Part shown: piece by piece, positions 42,857-51,007 of the stretch
How positions within the stretch are numbered: position 1 is the stretch's first letter
Layout: every line of letters begins with the position of its first letter
Assembly: GCA_026391735.1 (NCBI GenBank)
Contig: JAPLDL010000003.1
Location: 124,001-188,000 of the forward strand
Length of the DNA: 64,000 nt
Source of the DNA: Bacteroidota bacterium
Lineage (GTDB): Bacteria > Bacteroidota > Bacteroidia > Bacteroidales > FEN-979
Direction of reading: 5' to 3'
Notes under the pieces: generated by a model
The model's input: only the letters and a program-made list of their open reading frames with translations
Database searches by the model: none
What the model was told of the DNA's origin: nothing
Position numbers and translations under genes: made by a program

Positions 42857-44911
42857 ATGGCCAAAAAAAAACCATCTTCTTACCGAAAAACGGTTCGGAA
42901 TGACCAGAAAAGGTCAGTCCTTAAAGGAAATAAGCAAACCCAAAAGAACATTTACACAGGGAATACCAGCGCCACAGCAGGTTTATTCATCCGGCTCGAG
43001 ACTTTCCTGTCAGGGCGAATGAACTTTGTATTATACGCATCCATGCTTGCAACACTGCTCTCCGGAATTCTTCTTTTTGACATCCGTTTCAGCCTGGCCG
43101 GTGACGATTCAGCCTATGTGGCAAGAGCTTCCGATTTTGTACGGCATTTTATTTTTCCTTCTTTCCAGGGCCCGTTGTACCCGATCATCCTGTCGCCTTT
43201 CGTTGCTATCTTCGGCATCAGCTCAATCCCCCTGAAAAGCCTTTCCTTGGTATTCATGATGGCCGCTGTCCTGTTCTTTTTCAAAGCTTTCAGGCAAAGA
43301 ATATCTCCCGTTATCCTTACGATCTCCCTCTTCCTGTTATCGGTAAATCCCTTTCTTCTGTATTATTCCAGCCAGACCTATACAGAGGCCTTTTTTATGT
43401 TTCTCCAGGCTTTCACCTTATATGTCTTTTTCAAATATTTTATTGATGAGGGCGGATCAGAATCGTTTAAAAAACTGGCATTGAAGCATCTTATCCTGGC
43501 CGCTTGTGTTCTGAGCCTGGGATTGACAAGGCCAATTGGGTTTGCGTCGATCATGGCTATACCGGCCTACTTCATGCTGAAAGCTCAATGGAAAAACATA
43601 GTTTATTTTATCCTGGCCTTTATCCTGCTACTCCTGATTTTCCTCCTGGCCAAAACCCTCATATGGGGGAATTCCGGACTGTTGTTTTCCTCACAGGCAG
43701 GAGGCTTCCTGGCAAAAGATTATTATAACCCGGGCGGGGGAAGGGAAGATATTTCCGGATTTATAGACAGACTTTGTTTCAATTCAAACTATTATATTTC
43801 ACAAACTGTATATGTGTTTCTCGGACTCCGTGCTACAGTTAATGCTACGCAGGTATATACCTGGCTAACCCTGCTTACTGTCCTGATTTTTGGCTTATTG
43901 ATGATCATGGTCTTCAGAAAAAACGCTTACCTGCTTTTTACCGGAATTTACATCCTGATCTCCCTTACAGGTATTTTTCTGATAACCCAGGTAATATGGA
44001 TCCAGGACAGGTATATCATCTCATACTTTCCTTTGATCTTGCTTTTGCTGACTGCATTTTTCTATTACCTGTTTTGGTTGAAAGGATTGACAAGACTACA
44101 GATCGTTTTACCCTTGCTGGCGATCATCCCTTTCATTTCATCCATTCGAACCCTCGCCACTGATATACAACAGGTGAGGGAGATAAAGGATAATTATTCA
44201 GGGCTTTCCCCCGACTGGGAAAACTACTGCAGAATCAGCGCATGGGCAGCGGAGAACCTGCCCCCCGGCACCCTGGTTGCATGCCGAAAACCTTCTGTTT
44301 CCTTTATCTATGGCAAGGGGAAAAACTTCTATGGAATTAACCGGATCGTTTCCATGTCGGGAGATTCGCTTTTACAAAACTGGAAGCAGAAAAACCAGCA
44401 CTGCTATTTTATTTTAACATCCTCCTTGGTTGGACGCTCTTTACCCGATTACCTGTATTATTCTTTTAAATATTGTTTCGCCGGCTATGGTTTAATTAAA
44501 ACCGCAAATTCGGTCCTCAATCCGGTTTATATTATGAGTTTTCCGGAAAGTTCCAGGGAAAAGACCCTGCAGATGATGAAAGTTTCACAGGTCGCCGGAA
44601 CTGATAATATGGATACCTTGCACTCCTGGCTGAAAGATAGCAGGAATACCATCTCCTATGTGTTTCCCGACACCCTTCTGGCATTCCTCCGGGCAGCGGG
44701 TGTGACGCATGTGATCATGGCGAACCTTAGAGCCGACGGGCAAAAGAAGGATGGCAACACGAACAATACCGTTGAACTGTTTATGGATTATATCAGGTTC
44801 AAGTACCCCGGGATCATGACGAAAATAGTCCAGGTTGGAGCCAATGATAACGAGCCGGCAACCCTGTATAAGATAAATTATGACCAGGCTGTAGTGAATA
44901 TGTCTCAATGA
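42857..44911 (+). CDS. GT-C-fold glycosyltransferase-like membrane protein
   Basis: A 684-residue protein with a basic N-terminal tail (about 1-45) and about eleven hydrophobic helices up to residue 440, then a soluble C-terminal domain of about 230 residues. The first outside loop contains GDDSAYV with adjacent acidic residues, as in GT-C enzymes of the ArnT/PMT type that use polyprenyl-phosphate sugars. No close family member is recognised, so acceptor and sugar are unknown. Confidence 0.7.
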   Translation: MAKKKPSSYRKTVRNDQKRSVLKGNKQTQKNIYTGNTSATAGLFIRLETFLSGRMNFVLYASMLATLLSGILLFDIRFSLAGDDSAYVARASDFVRHFIFPSFQGPLYPIILSPFVAIFGISSIPLKSLSLVFMMAAVLFFFKAFRQRISPVILTISLFLLSVNPFLLYYSSQTYTEAFFMFLQAFTLYVFFKYFIDEGGSESFKKLALKHLILAACVLSLGLTRPIGFASIMAIPAYFMLKAQWKNIVYFILAFILLLLIFLLAKTLIWGNSGLLFSSQAGGFLAKDYYNPGGGREDISGFIDRLCFNSNYYISQTVYVFLGLRATVNATQVYTWLTLLTVLIFGLLMIMVFRKNAYLLFTGIYILISLTGIFLITQVIWIQDRYIISYFPLILLLLTAFFYYLFWLKGLTRLQIVLPLLAIIPFISSIRTLATDIQQVREIKDNYSGLSPDWENYCRISAWAAENLPPGTLVACRKPSVSFIYGKGKNFYGINRIVSMSGDSLLQNWKQKNQHCYFILTSSLVGRSLPDYLYYSFKYCFAGYGLIKTANSVLNPVYIMSFPESSREKTLQMMKVSQVAGTDNMDTLHSWLKDSRNTISYVFPDTLLAFLRAAGVTHVIMANLRADGQKKDGNTNNTVELFMDYIRFKYPGIMTKIVQVGANDNEPATLYKINYDQAVVNMSQ

Positions 44912-44918
44912 AAAAAGT

Positions 44919-45638
44919 TTATGGTTTCCTGAACACTTTCATCAGTGCTTCACGGAATGCCAGTCCAACAGGGATCATCGTTCCTGCGATATTCAGACGG
45001 TTTCCTTCCATGTAACTGATCCGGCCCAAGGGTACAATAAATGATTTATGGACCCTGATGAAAAGGTCGGCTGGCAGAAGCTCTTCCATTCTCCTGAAGG
45101 TTTCATGTACCATCAGAGTTGCAGTGAGAGTGTGCACTTTCACATAATCACCCGTAGCTTCCAGGTAAAGGATGTCGGAATAATTTACCTTATGAACTTT
45201 TTTATCTGCATGCAGGATGAGGAAGCCCTGATTCTCCTGTTCCGGAGCTTTTACCTGGCCGGTTTTGGACTCCAGGTAACTTCCTCTCTCAAGAGCCTTG
45301 TTTACAGCTTTAAGAAAACGCTCAAAAGAGAAAGGTTTTACAAGGTAATCCACGGCATCTGAATCAAATCCTTCCACGGCGAATTCAGGATAGGCAGTGG
45401 TAAAGATCACCAGGGGCGGATGGCTGAGTGACTTTAAAAAACGAATACCCGAGATTACGGGCAGGTTGATGTCAAGAAAGATCAGGTCAACAGAAGCATT
45501 CCTGATCAGTCCTGAAGCTGAAAGTGCATCGCCGCAAATCCCTGTAAGCTCCAGCTCGGAAACACCGGCAATGTATTTTACCAGGACATCCTGCGAGAGG
45601 GGCTCGTCTTCAATGACCAGGCAGCGCATCTTTTTCAT
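44919..45638 (-). CDS. LytTR-family response regulator
   Basis: A 239-residue regulator with a receiver domain (phosphoacceptor Asp56 in LIFLDINLP; acidic pocket EDE) and a C-terminal LytTR DNA-binding domain (about 135-237) with HKVNYSDILYLEATGDYVKVHT. It is encoded after, and overlaps by 29 bases, the LytS-type kinase gene, so the two form one system. Confidence 0.94.
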   Translation of the reverse strand: MKKMRCLVIEDEPLSQDVLVKYIAGVSELELTGICGDALSASGLIRNASVDLIFLDINLPVISGIRFLKSLSHPPLVIFTTAYPEFAVEGFDSDAVDYLVKPFSFERFLKAVNKALERGSYLESKTGQVKAPEQENQGFLILHADKKVHKVNYSDILYLEATGDYVKVHTLTATLMVHETFRRMEELLPADLFIRVHKSFIVPLGRISYMEGNRLNIAGTMIPVGLAFREALMKVFRKP

Positions 45639-46686
45639 GCAGGGGACAAGTTAACTTCACAATAAAACGCTCATTATCTTTGCTTATTTCCAGGGGATGC
45701 TTCCCGGGATATAGCAGTTCAAGCCTGTTACGCAGGTTTACAAGACCTATCCCAGGTGCATTCCGGGCTCCCTCATCCGCAGAATGCCCGATATTATTTT
45801 CAAAATAAGCCTGCAGATTATCACCCGAAATGCTGATAAGGATCCTGGCAAACACAGGTCCGGTGGCTCCTTTGATCCCATGTTTGAAGCAATTTTCAAT
45901 CAGCGGGAGAAGAAGCAGGGGAGCGATCTGCCGGTCAACCGGTTCAACCGGCAACTGAATCTCGATATCAGCATCCTTTCCTGCCCTGAGTTTTTGAAGC
46001 TCCAGGTAATCTTTCATAGCCGATAGTTCACGGGATAAGTCGACCTGACCTGCAGAGGTTTCATATAAAACATACCTGAGGAAATCCGAAAGCCGGAGAA
46101 CGAATTCCGGCGCTTTGGCCGAGTTTTGTAAGACCAGTGAATAAATACCCGCCAGGCTGTTGAACAGAAAATGCGGGTTGACCTGATTTTTCAAGGCTTC
46201 AAGGCGGGTTTCAGCGTTTTCTTTTTCAAGTTTTACCAGCTCGTTCCGGGCCTCCATAAGCATGAACCAGCCCCTGGAAAGCTTTAGCAATGTTGTAATT
46301 CCTGTGAAAACCAGGCTGAATTTAAGAAGGTCGCCGAATTCGTAATATGAAATGAAATAGTAACCGGGCAGAATAATATCGGTGAGTTTCGAAAATGTGA
46401 GGATGTTCAGCACCGCTGATGCTCCAATACAGGCGAGCAGCAGGATGGAATAGGGGAAGTACATCTTCCTGCTTAGAAAACGGGGGATCAGGATGAGAAG
46501 GTTAAGGTAAATCCCGGGCAGCAGGCTTGATATAAAAATTAAGGTATAAATAAGGTCTATCTTCTGGAAACCCGGAGAGGTGGCGAATATTCTAAGCAGG
46601 ACATAATACGCAATCAGCCAGAAAAGCAGGTGCTGAACCCACCTGCTTCCTGCGAATTTCCTCATGTTTTTCATCACGGCCATCAC
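45610..46686 (-). CDS. LytS/YehU-type sensor histidine kinase
   Basis: A 358-residue kinase with four hydrophobic helices (about 20-140), a short coiled coil and a His_kinase domain with phosphoacceptor His172 in NQVNPHFLFNSLAGIYS, then an ATPase domain with LLPLIENCFKHGI and GIGLVNLRNRLELLY. There is no periplasmic sensor loop of size, so it probably senses membrane or envelope state. A small lipoprotein gene precedes it by 13 bases. Confidence 0.93.
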   Translation of the reverse strand: MMAVMKNMRKFAGSRWVQHLLFWLIAYYVLLRIFATSPGFQKIDLIYTLIFISSLLPGIYLNLLILIPRFLSRKMYFPYSILLLACIGASAVLNILTFSKLTDIILPGYYFISYYEFGDLLKFSLVFTGITTLLKLSRGWFMLMEARNELVKLEKENAETRLEALKNQVNPHFLFNSLAGIYSLVLQNSAKAPEFVLRLSDFLRYVLYETSAGQVDLSRELSAMKDYLELQKLRAGKDADIEIQLPVEPVDRQIAPLLLLPLIENCFKHGIKGATGPVFARILISISGDNLQAYFENNIGHSADEGARNAPGIGLVNLRNRLELLYPGKHPLEISKDNERFIVKLTCPLHEKDALPGH

Positions 46687-46699
46687 CCAATCGCGATTA

Positions 46700-47329
46700 T
46701 TACGAGTTCCTTTTCAATACAAAGGTATAATCATTCTTATCATCTTTGAAGGCTGCGGGATCATTCCCGTATTTGTCAATGAATTTCTGCAGATCAGCCG
46801 TTGGTGCGGTCAGGATCACCTGGAAATTATCCGGATTTTTCTCATCGAGATCATACGGTATCCTTTCATGCGCGATCCTGATCCTGTTTTCATTGAAGAG
46901 TTTTATAAGCCATTCCTCGTTATACCATCTGATGGTGATCTGCTTGCTTGCCAGCTCAACTTTTGCCAGGGTATGAGCAGGAATCATGTGCATTACCGCC
47001 AGGTCCTGGCCTTCCATATCAGGGAGGTAAAAATCGAGATAAAGCTGGTTGTTAACAGTGAACAGATGTGCAAGGAACTTTGAAGTTCCTTTTTTATCAG
47101 TGTATTTAATATCATAGGCATTACCGGTTTTTTCGGGTTTGAATATTCCGGCAAATGATTTATGCTGGCTTATTTCCCAGGTCGAAGAATCCTTACCTTG
47201 CCAGTTCCCAAGCAGTTCAGGTTTATAGATAATATCCTTTTCGGCGTAGAAAGGATGAAGGGATTTTACGAGGCAGCCACTCATCATCATTGCGATCAGG
47301 GCAACCAGAATTATCAGTTTTGTTTTCAT
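46700..47329 (-). CDS. Lipoprotein ahead of the LytS/LytTR genes
   Basis: A 209-residue protein with lipobox MMMSGC (Cys at about 19). The mature part begins SLHPFYAEKDIIYKPELLGNWQGKDSSTWEIS, which looks like a small lipocalin-like beta domain, and contains alternating strands throughout. Function unknown; it may feed a signal to the adjacent two-component system. A possible TTCCTTTG -7 box lies at 47347-47354 on the minus strand. Confidence 0.65.
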   Translation of the reverse strand: MKTKLIILVALIAMMMSGCLVKSLHPFYAEKDIIYKPELLGNWQGKDSSTWEISQHKSFAGIFKPEKTGNAYDIKYTDKKGTSKFLAHLFTVNNQLYLDFYLPDMEGQDLAVMHMIPAHTLAKVELASKQITIRWYNEEWLIKLFNENRIRIAHERIPYDLDEKNPDNFQVILTAPTADLQKFIDKYGNDPAAFKDDKNDYTFVLKRNS

Positions 47330-47453
47330 GGTTTTTTTTTATGATGCAAAGGAAGGACAGGAATGGGCCTGAAAAAAATTATTTCGTTGAACAGCATAAA
47401 AAGTTCGACAAACAATGAGGCAGTTAGGTCGGGAATTTTTGAGGGGTAAGTCC

Positions 47454-47483
47454 TTGACTTCTTTAAATATCCTGTTATCTTTG
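47454..47483 (+). promoter_or_regulatory. Promoter of the symporter gene, leaderless spacing
   Basis: TTG (47454-47456), exactly 19 bases, TATCTTTG (47476-47483): a full match to the -33/-7 pattern. Only four bases separate the box from ATG 47488, so the transcript would start at about the first codon. Confidence 0.75.
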
Positions 47484-47487
47484 TTTT

Positions 47488-48900
47488 ATGAACAGGTTTT
47501 TCGAACAGCTTCAGGGAAGCAACCTCAGCCCTTTCGATATTCTTCTTCTTGTTCTGTATGCATGTACGAGCCTTGGTATAGGCTTGTATGCTTCAAAGCG
47601 CAAATCCGATTCAGATTTCATGATAGCCGGCCGTAGTATCGGGATCATTGGTTTTGTTACTTCGGTTGTTGCAAGTTATATAGGCGGGGCTGCACTGGTG
47701 GCCTACTCGGCTTATGTATATCGTTTCGGCATATCGGCCTTTGCTGTGTTCATTGGTACTGCAATCGGCTTCCTGGTGTTTATCCCTTATGGCCATAAGC
47801 TCAGGAAATTCAGCGGCGAAAAGCAATTCTTTACACTTTCCGACTGGTTTTATTTCAAATTCAACAAAGGTACCGGGTTGTTTTCCGCAATCATACTCCT
47901 GATCGTATATTCGGGCATGTTGCTGAACCAGTTCATCGCAGGGAGCAGCCTGCTGGCCAGCATCAGCGGATGGTCCTACGAGACCGGGTTATTACTTAGC
48001 GCCGCACTCATCACAACTTACCTCCTGGCGGGTGGTTTCAGGAGTGTTATCCGCACCGACATCTTTCAGTATCTGGTCCTGCTGGTCATCATCATCCTTA
48101 TTGCTTCGGTGATCTTCCAGGATAAACGTGACTTTGCCATAGAACTGGTTGATTTTTCGAGGATGAACATCGGTATGACGATAGCCTTTACAGCCTTCGG
48201 GATCTTCATCATCTTCCAGAGCGCCGAATACTGGCAAAGGGTTTACGGTGCCCGCTCCGACCGTATCGTTCGGGATGGTTTTATACTTTCAGCGGTGTTC
48301 ACTGTAATAACTGGGATTGCTATCACCATGGTCGGGCTGGCCGCCCACAGCCATCTTGCGGATATTGAGTCCAAAGATGCCTTTGCCAAAGGACTTACAC
48401 TGCTGCTGCCCCGAAAGCTCCTGGGAGCATCCCTTATCATGATCTTCGCTGCAATAATGAGCGCTGCTGATACACAGATATTCGTTTTGGCATCTTCGGT
48501 TGCTGTAGACTGGTACGATAAACTCTCGGGCAGGAGATCAGATGACAAACGGCGAATGCTGATCACCCGCCTGGGGATAATTGGATTTACTTCACTGAGC
48601 TGTTTGGGAGCCTATTTCCTGCGCGACCTTGTTGCGGTTATCATTTTCATCACTGGCATCGGATTTACCCTGATCCCGGCTTCGGTCGCCTCCTTCCACT
48701 GGAAGATCAGCAGCAAAGCTGCTTTGTGGAGCTTTATTAGCGGCATTGCCTATGTTTTTATGCTCATCGGTATCGCTTTGTTCCAGGCTGATCCCAAGGA
48801 ATTCTTTAAAGATAATGCCGACCTGGCAATACTTTCCGTATTTGTTTCAGCCCTGACTTTGTTCATCGTAAATTTATTTTCCACAAAGCGGGTTTCATGA
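47488..48900 (+). CDS. Sodium:solute symporter (SSS family)
   Basis: A 470-residue transporter with about 13 helices. The early LYASKRKSDSDFMIAGRSIG segment followed by VTSVVASYIGGAALVAYSAYVYRFG and the GASLIMIFAAIMSAADTQI helix are typical SSS blocks, with the small residues that line the sodium site. The substrate is unknown. Its stop overlaps the next start as ATGA, so it forms a two-gene unit with the D15-like barrel protein. Confidence 0.92.
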   Translation: MNRFFEQLQGSNLSPFDILLLVLYACTSLGIGLYASKRKSDSDFMIAGRSIGIIGFVTSVVASYIGGAALVAYSAYVYRFGISAFAVFIGTAIGFLVFIPYGHKLRKFSGEKQFFTLSDWFYFKFNKGTGLFSAIILLIVYSGMLLNQFIAGSSLLASISGWSYETGLLLSAALITTYLLAGGFRSVIRTDIFQYLVLLVIIILIASVIFQDKRDFAIELVDFSRMNIGMTIAFTAFGIFIIFQSAEYWQRVYGARSDRIVRDGFILSAVFTVITGIAITMVGLAAHSHLADIESKDAFAKGLTLLLPRKLLGASLIMIFAAIMSAADTQIFVLASSVAVDWYDKLSGRRSDDKRRMLITRLGIIGFTSLSCLGAYFLRDLVAVIIFITGIGFTLIPASVASFHWKISSKAALWSFISGIAYVFMLIGIALFQADPKEFFKDNADLAILSVFVSALTLFIVNLFSTKRVS

Positions 48901-50246
48901 AAAGAGATTTACTTCTGATAATGTTGATATTGTCGGTTTTCGCTTCGCGGATGACTTTCGCCCAGGCAGATACGACATTGCATCCTAAGGAAAAACGGAA
49001 GAAAGGCTGGGTGCCTTCCCCCTTGCCGGTGATCGGCTATGATGCCGATCAGGGCTTGCAGCTTGGAGCCCTCTGCCAGCTTTTTGATTACGGCGACGGT
49101 TCGATATATCCTAATTACAGGCATACAATTTATGCTGAAGTCTCTTTTTTTACAAAAGGCAGCGCGGTATTCGAACTTTTTTATGATTCCAAATACCTTA
49201 TTCCTGGTAATATCCGCTTTACGGGCGATATCACCTACCTCCCTGAACGGGCCCTTGATTTCTATGGTTTTAACGGTTACCAGGCCAACTATGACCATTC
49301 TTTCGAAACCCAGGGAGGCTCCGATTACATATCGAGGGTCTATTATCGTTGCCAGAGAAGGCTTTTCCGTGTACTCGCCGATTTCCAGGGCCCCATCCTG
49401 GGTCAGAAATTACGATGGCTGGCCGGGATCAATTTTTTCGATATCCGGATGTCTACTGTGGATATCAGCAAGATCAATGCAGGTAAAAAGGAAAGTAACC
49501 AGCTGCCAGATACCGCCTTGCTATGGGATAATTATGTTAAATACGGATTGCTGAATCCTGCGGAAGCCGAAGGAGGGTCGCTTACTTTCCTTAAAATGGG
49601 CCTGGTATATGACACCCGCGATAACGAACAAGCACCGAATAAAGGGATATGGTCGGAAATCGTTTTAATGGCAGCCCCATCGTTCCTGGGTAACAGTCCG
49701 TACGCCTTCGTGAAACTGTCAGTTACCCACAGGCAATTTTTTTCACTCGTGAAAAAATACCTTGTCCTTGCATACCGCCTGAATTATCAGGGAACCATTG
49801 GAGGGACATCACCTTATTATATTGATCCCTATATGTTCTCCTCATGGTCGCTCTCAACCAAGGTCGATGGGCTTGGCGGTGCCAGGACCATCAGGGGGAT
49901 CATTCGCGACCGGGTTGTCGGAGATGGCACTGTTCTGGGAAACCTGGAGGTTCGCTGGAAGTTCTGGAGGACTCATTTTCTTAAACAAAACATATGTTTC
50001 GGGTTGGTCGGTTTCCTGGATGGGGGAATGGTAGTCCAGGAAAGGAAAGTCTATTCAAACCTGGTCCCTGCAAACCTGCAGTCGACATATTTCAACTCTT
50101 CAGCCGACAGGATGCATTTCGCTGCAGGGCTTGGACTGAGAATCACACAAAACGAAAGTTTCACGCTCACCATCGATTACGGGTTCCCGTTCAATACCCA
50201 GGACGGAAGCAGCGGGCTATATGTAGGGATCGGTCATATGTTCTGA
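48897..50246 (+). CDS. Outer-membrane D15-like beta-barrel protein
   Basis: A 449-residue protein with a signal peptide (about 1-23) and a Lys-rich linker, then a barrel of Omp85/surface-antigen type: PLPVIGYDADQGLQLGALCQ, LVYDTRDNEQAPNKGIW, GGARTIRGIIRDRVVGDG and a C-terminal strand ending in Phe. The RGIIRDR segment resembles the conserved VRGF/Y motif of Omp85 proteins. There is no POTRA region. It is paralogous in layout to the protein at 1576-2904. Coupling with the symporter (ATGA overlap) suggests both serve the same substrate (inference). Confidence 0.78.
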   Translation: MKRDLLLIMLILSVFASRMTFAQADTTLHPKEKRKKGWVPSPLPVIGYDADQGLQLGALCQLFDYGDGSIYPNYRHTIYAEVSFFTKGSAVFELFYDSKYLIPGNIRFTGDITYLPERALDFYGFNGYQANYDHSFETQGGSDYISRVYYRCQRRLFRVLADFQGPILGQKLRWLAGINFFDIRMSTVDISKINAGKKESNQLPDTALLWDNYVKYGLLNPAEAEGGSLTFLKMGLVYDTRDNEQAPNKGIWSEIVLMAAPSFLGNSPYAFVKLSVTHRQFFSLVKKYLVLAYRLNYQGTIGGTSPYYIDPYMFSSWSLSTKVDGLGGARTIRGIIRDRVVGDGTVLGNLEVRWKFWRTHFLKQNICFGLVGFLDGGMVVQERKVYSNLVPANLQSTYFNSSADRMHFAAGLGLRITQNESFTLTIDYGFPFNTQDGSSGLYVGIGHMF

Positions 50247-50326
50247 ACCGGCCCGGAGTTCCTGACAGGTTTTTTGGGTCAGCATGAAAAATTTTTCAAA
50301 AAAGTGGAAGTAGTCTAAATAAGAAT

Positions 50327-50334
50327 TAAATTTG
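50327..50334 (+). promoter_or_regulatory. -7 box of the DUF1579-like gene
   Basis: TAAATTTG, a perfect TAnnTTTG match, 35 bases before ATG 50370. A perfect 14-base palindrome TGAAAAATTTTTCA lies just upstream at 50285-50298 and might be an operator. Confidence 0.5.
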
Positions 50335-50369
50335 CTGCCATTAACCTGAATCCTTTAAAAACACATCGT

Positions 50370-50912
50370 ATGAAATCAGTAAAAATTCAGTCAGTATTTA
50401 TGCTCGTTCTGGTCTTTATGTTTGGCATGATGGCCATTGCACAGGAAAAGAAACCGGCAGTTCCCAATGAACAGGCATGGCTTCAGAAGTTTGTCGGTAG
50501 CTGGACAGCAAAAGTCATAGTGACCGACGATAAAAAGCAAACCACGTCCTTCACGGCAAAAATGAATTATTCATCCGTTGCTGACGGGAACGGAGTTTAC
50601 GGAGTGGAAACCATCAATGACCCTAAACTGGGTAAAATGACAGGTTCCTATCTGATGGGTTACGATCCATATGAAAAAAAGGTTCATTTTTATGCCGTTA
50701 GTAATACAGGTGTTTGTCACGACCACGATTGTACCTGGAAGTCACCAGACCATCTTTACCTTGAGCACAACAGCATGAGGAACGGGAAAGCCTTTAAGGA
50801 AGAAATAAACCTGGTGTTCAAAGACAGGAACACCATCGAGTTTACTGAAACTGATTACCTGGGGGGCAATGCCGTTGAAACCGACCAGGGCACTTTCAAA
50901 AAAGCAAAATAA
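50370..50912 (+). CDS. Secreted DUF1579-like protein
   Basis: A 180-residue protein with a signal peptide (about 1-26). The domain begins LQKFVGSWTAKVIVTDD and is a beta-rich, probably lipocalin-like fold. It has a Cys-His-rich loop, CHDHDCTW, near residue 117, which could bind a metal. The gene stands alone between a promoter and a strong terminator. Function unknown. Confidence 0.7.
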   Translation: MKSVKIQSVFMLVLVFMFGMMAIAQEKKPAVPNEQAWLQKFVGSWTAKVIVTDDKKQTTSFTAKMNYSSVADGNGVYGVETINDPKLGKMTGSYLMGYDPYEKKVHFYAVSNTGVCHDHDCTWKSPDHLYLEHNSMRNGKAFKEEINLVFKDRNTIEFTETDYLGGNAVETDQGTFKKAK

Positions 50913-50966
50913 GCTTAAATACTACTTTTACCGGAGTCATGCTTGCAGCAGGCAGGATCAATCACT

Positions 50967-51007
50967 AAATTGCAGGGGTTTTTCTGAAAAACCCCGGCAA
51001 TTTTATT
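50967..51007 (+). terminator. Strong intrinsic terminator directly before the next start codon
   Basis: Long stem: AAATTGC then GGGGTTTTT (50967-50983), loop CTG, AAAAACCCC then GCAATTT (50987-51003), ending in T-rich sequence to 51007. It ends the DUF1579-like transcript. The next ATG follows at 51008, so the following gene needs its own start or read-through. Confidence 0.85.
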
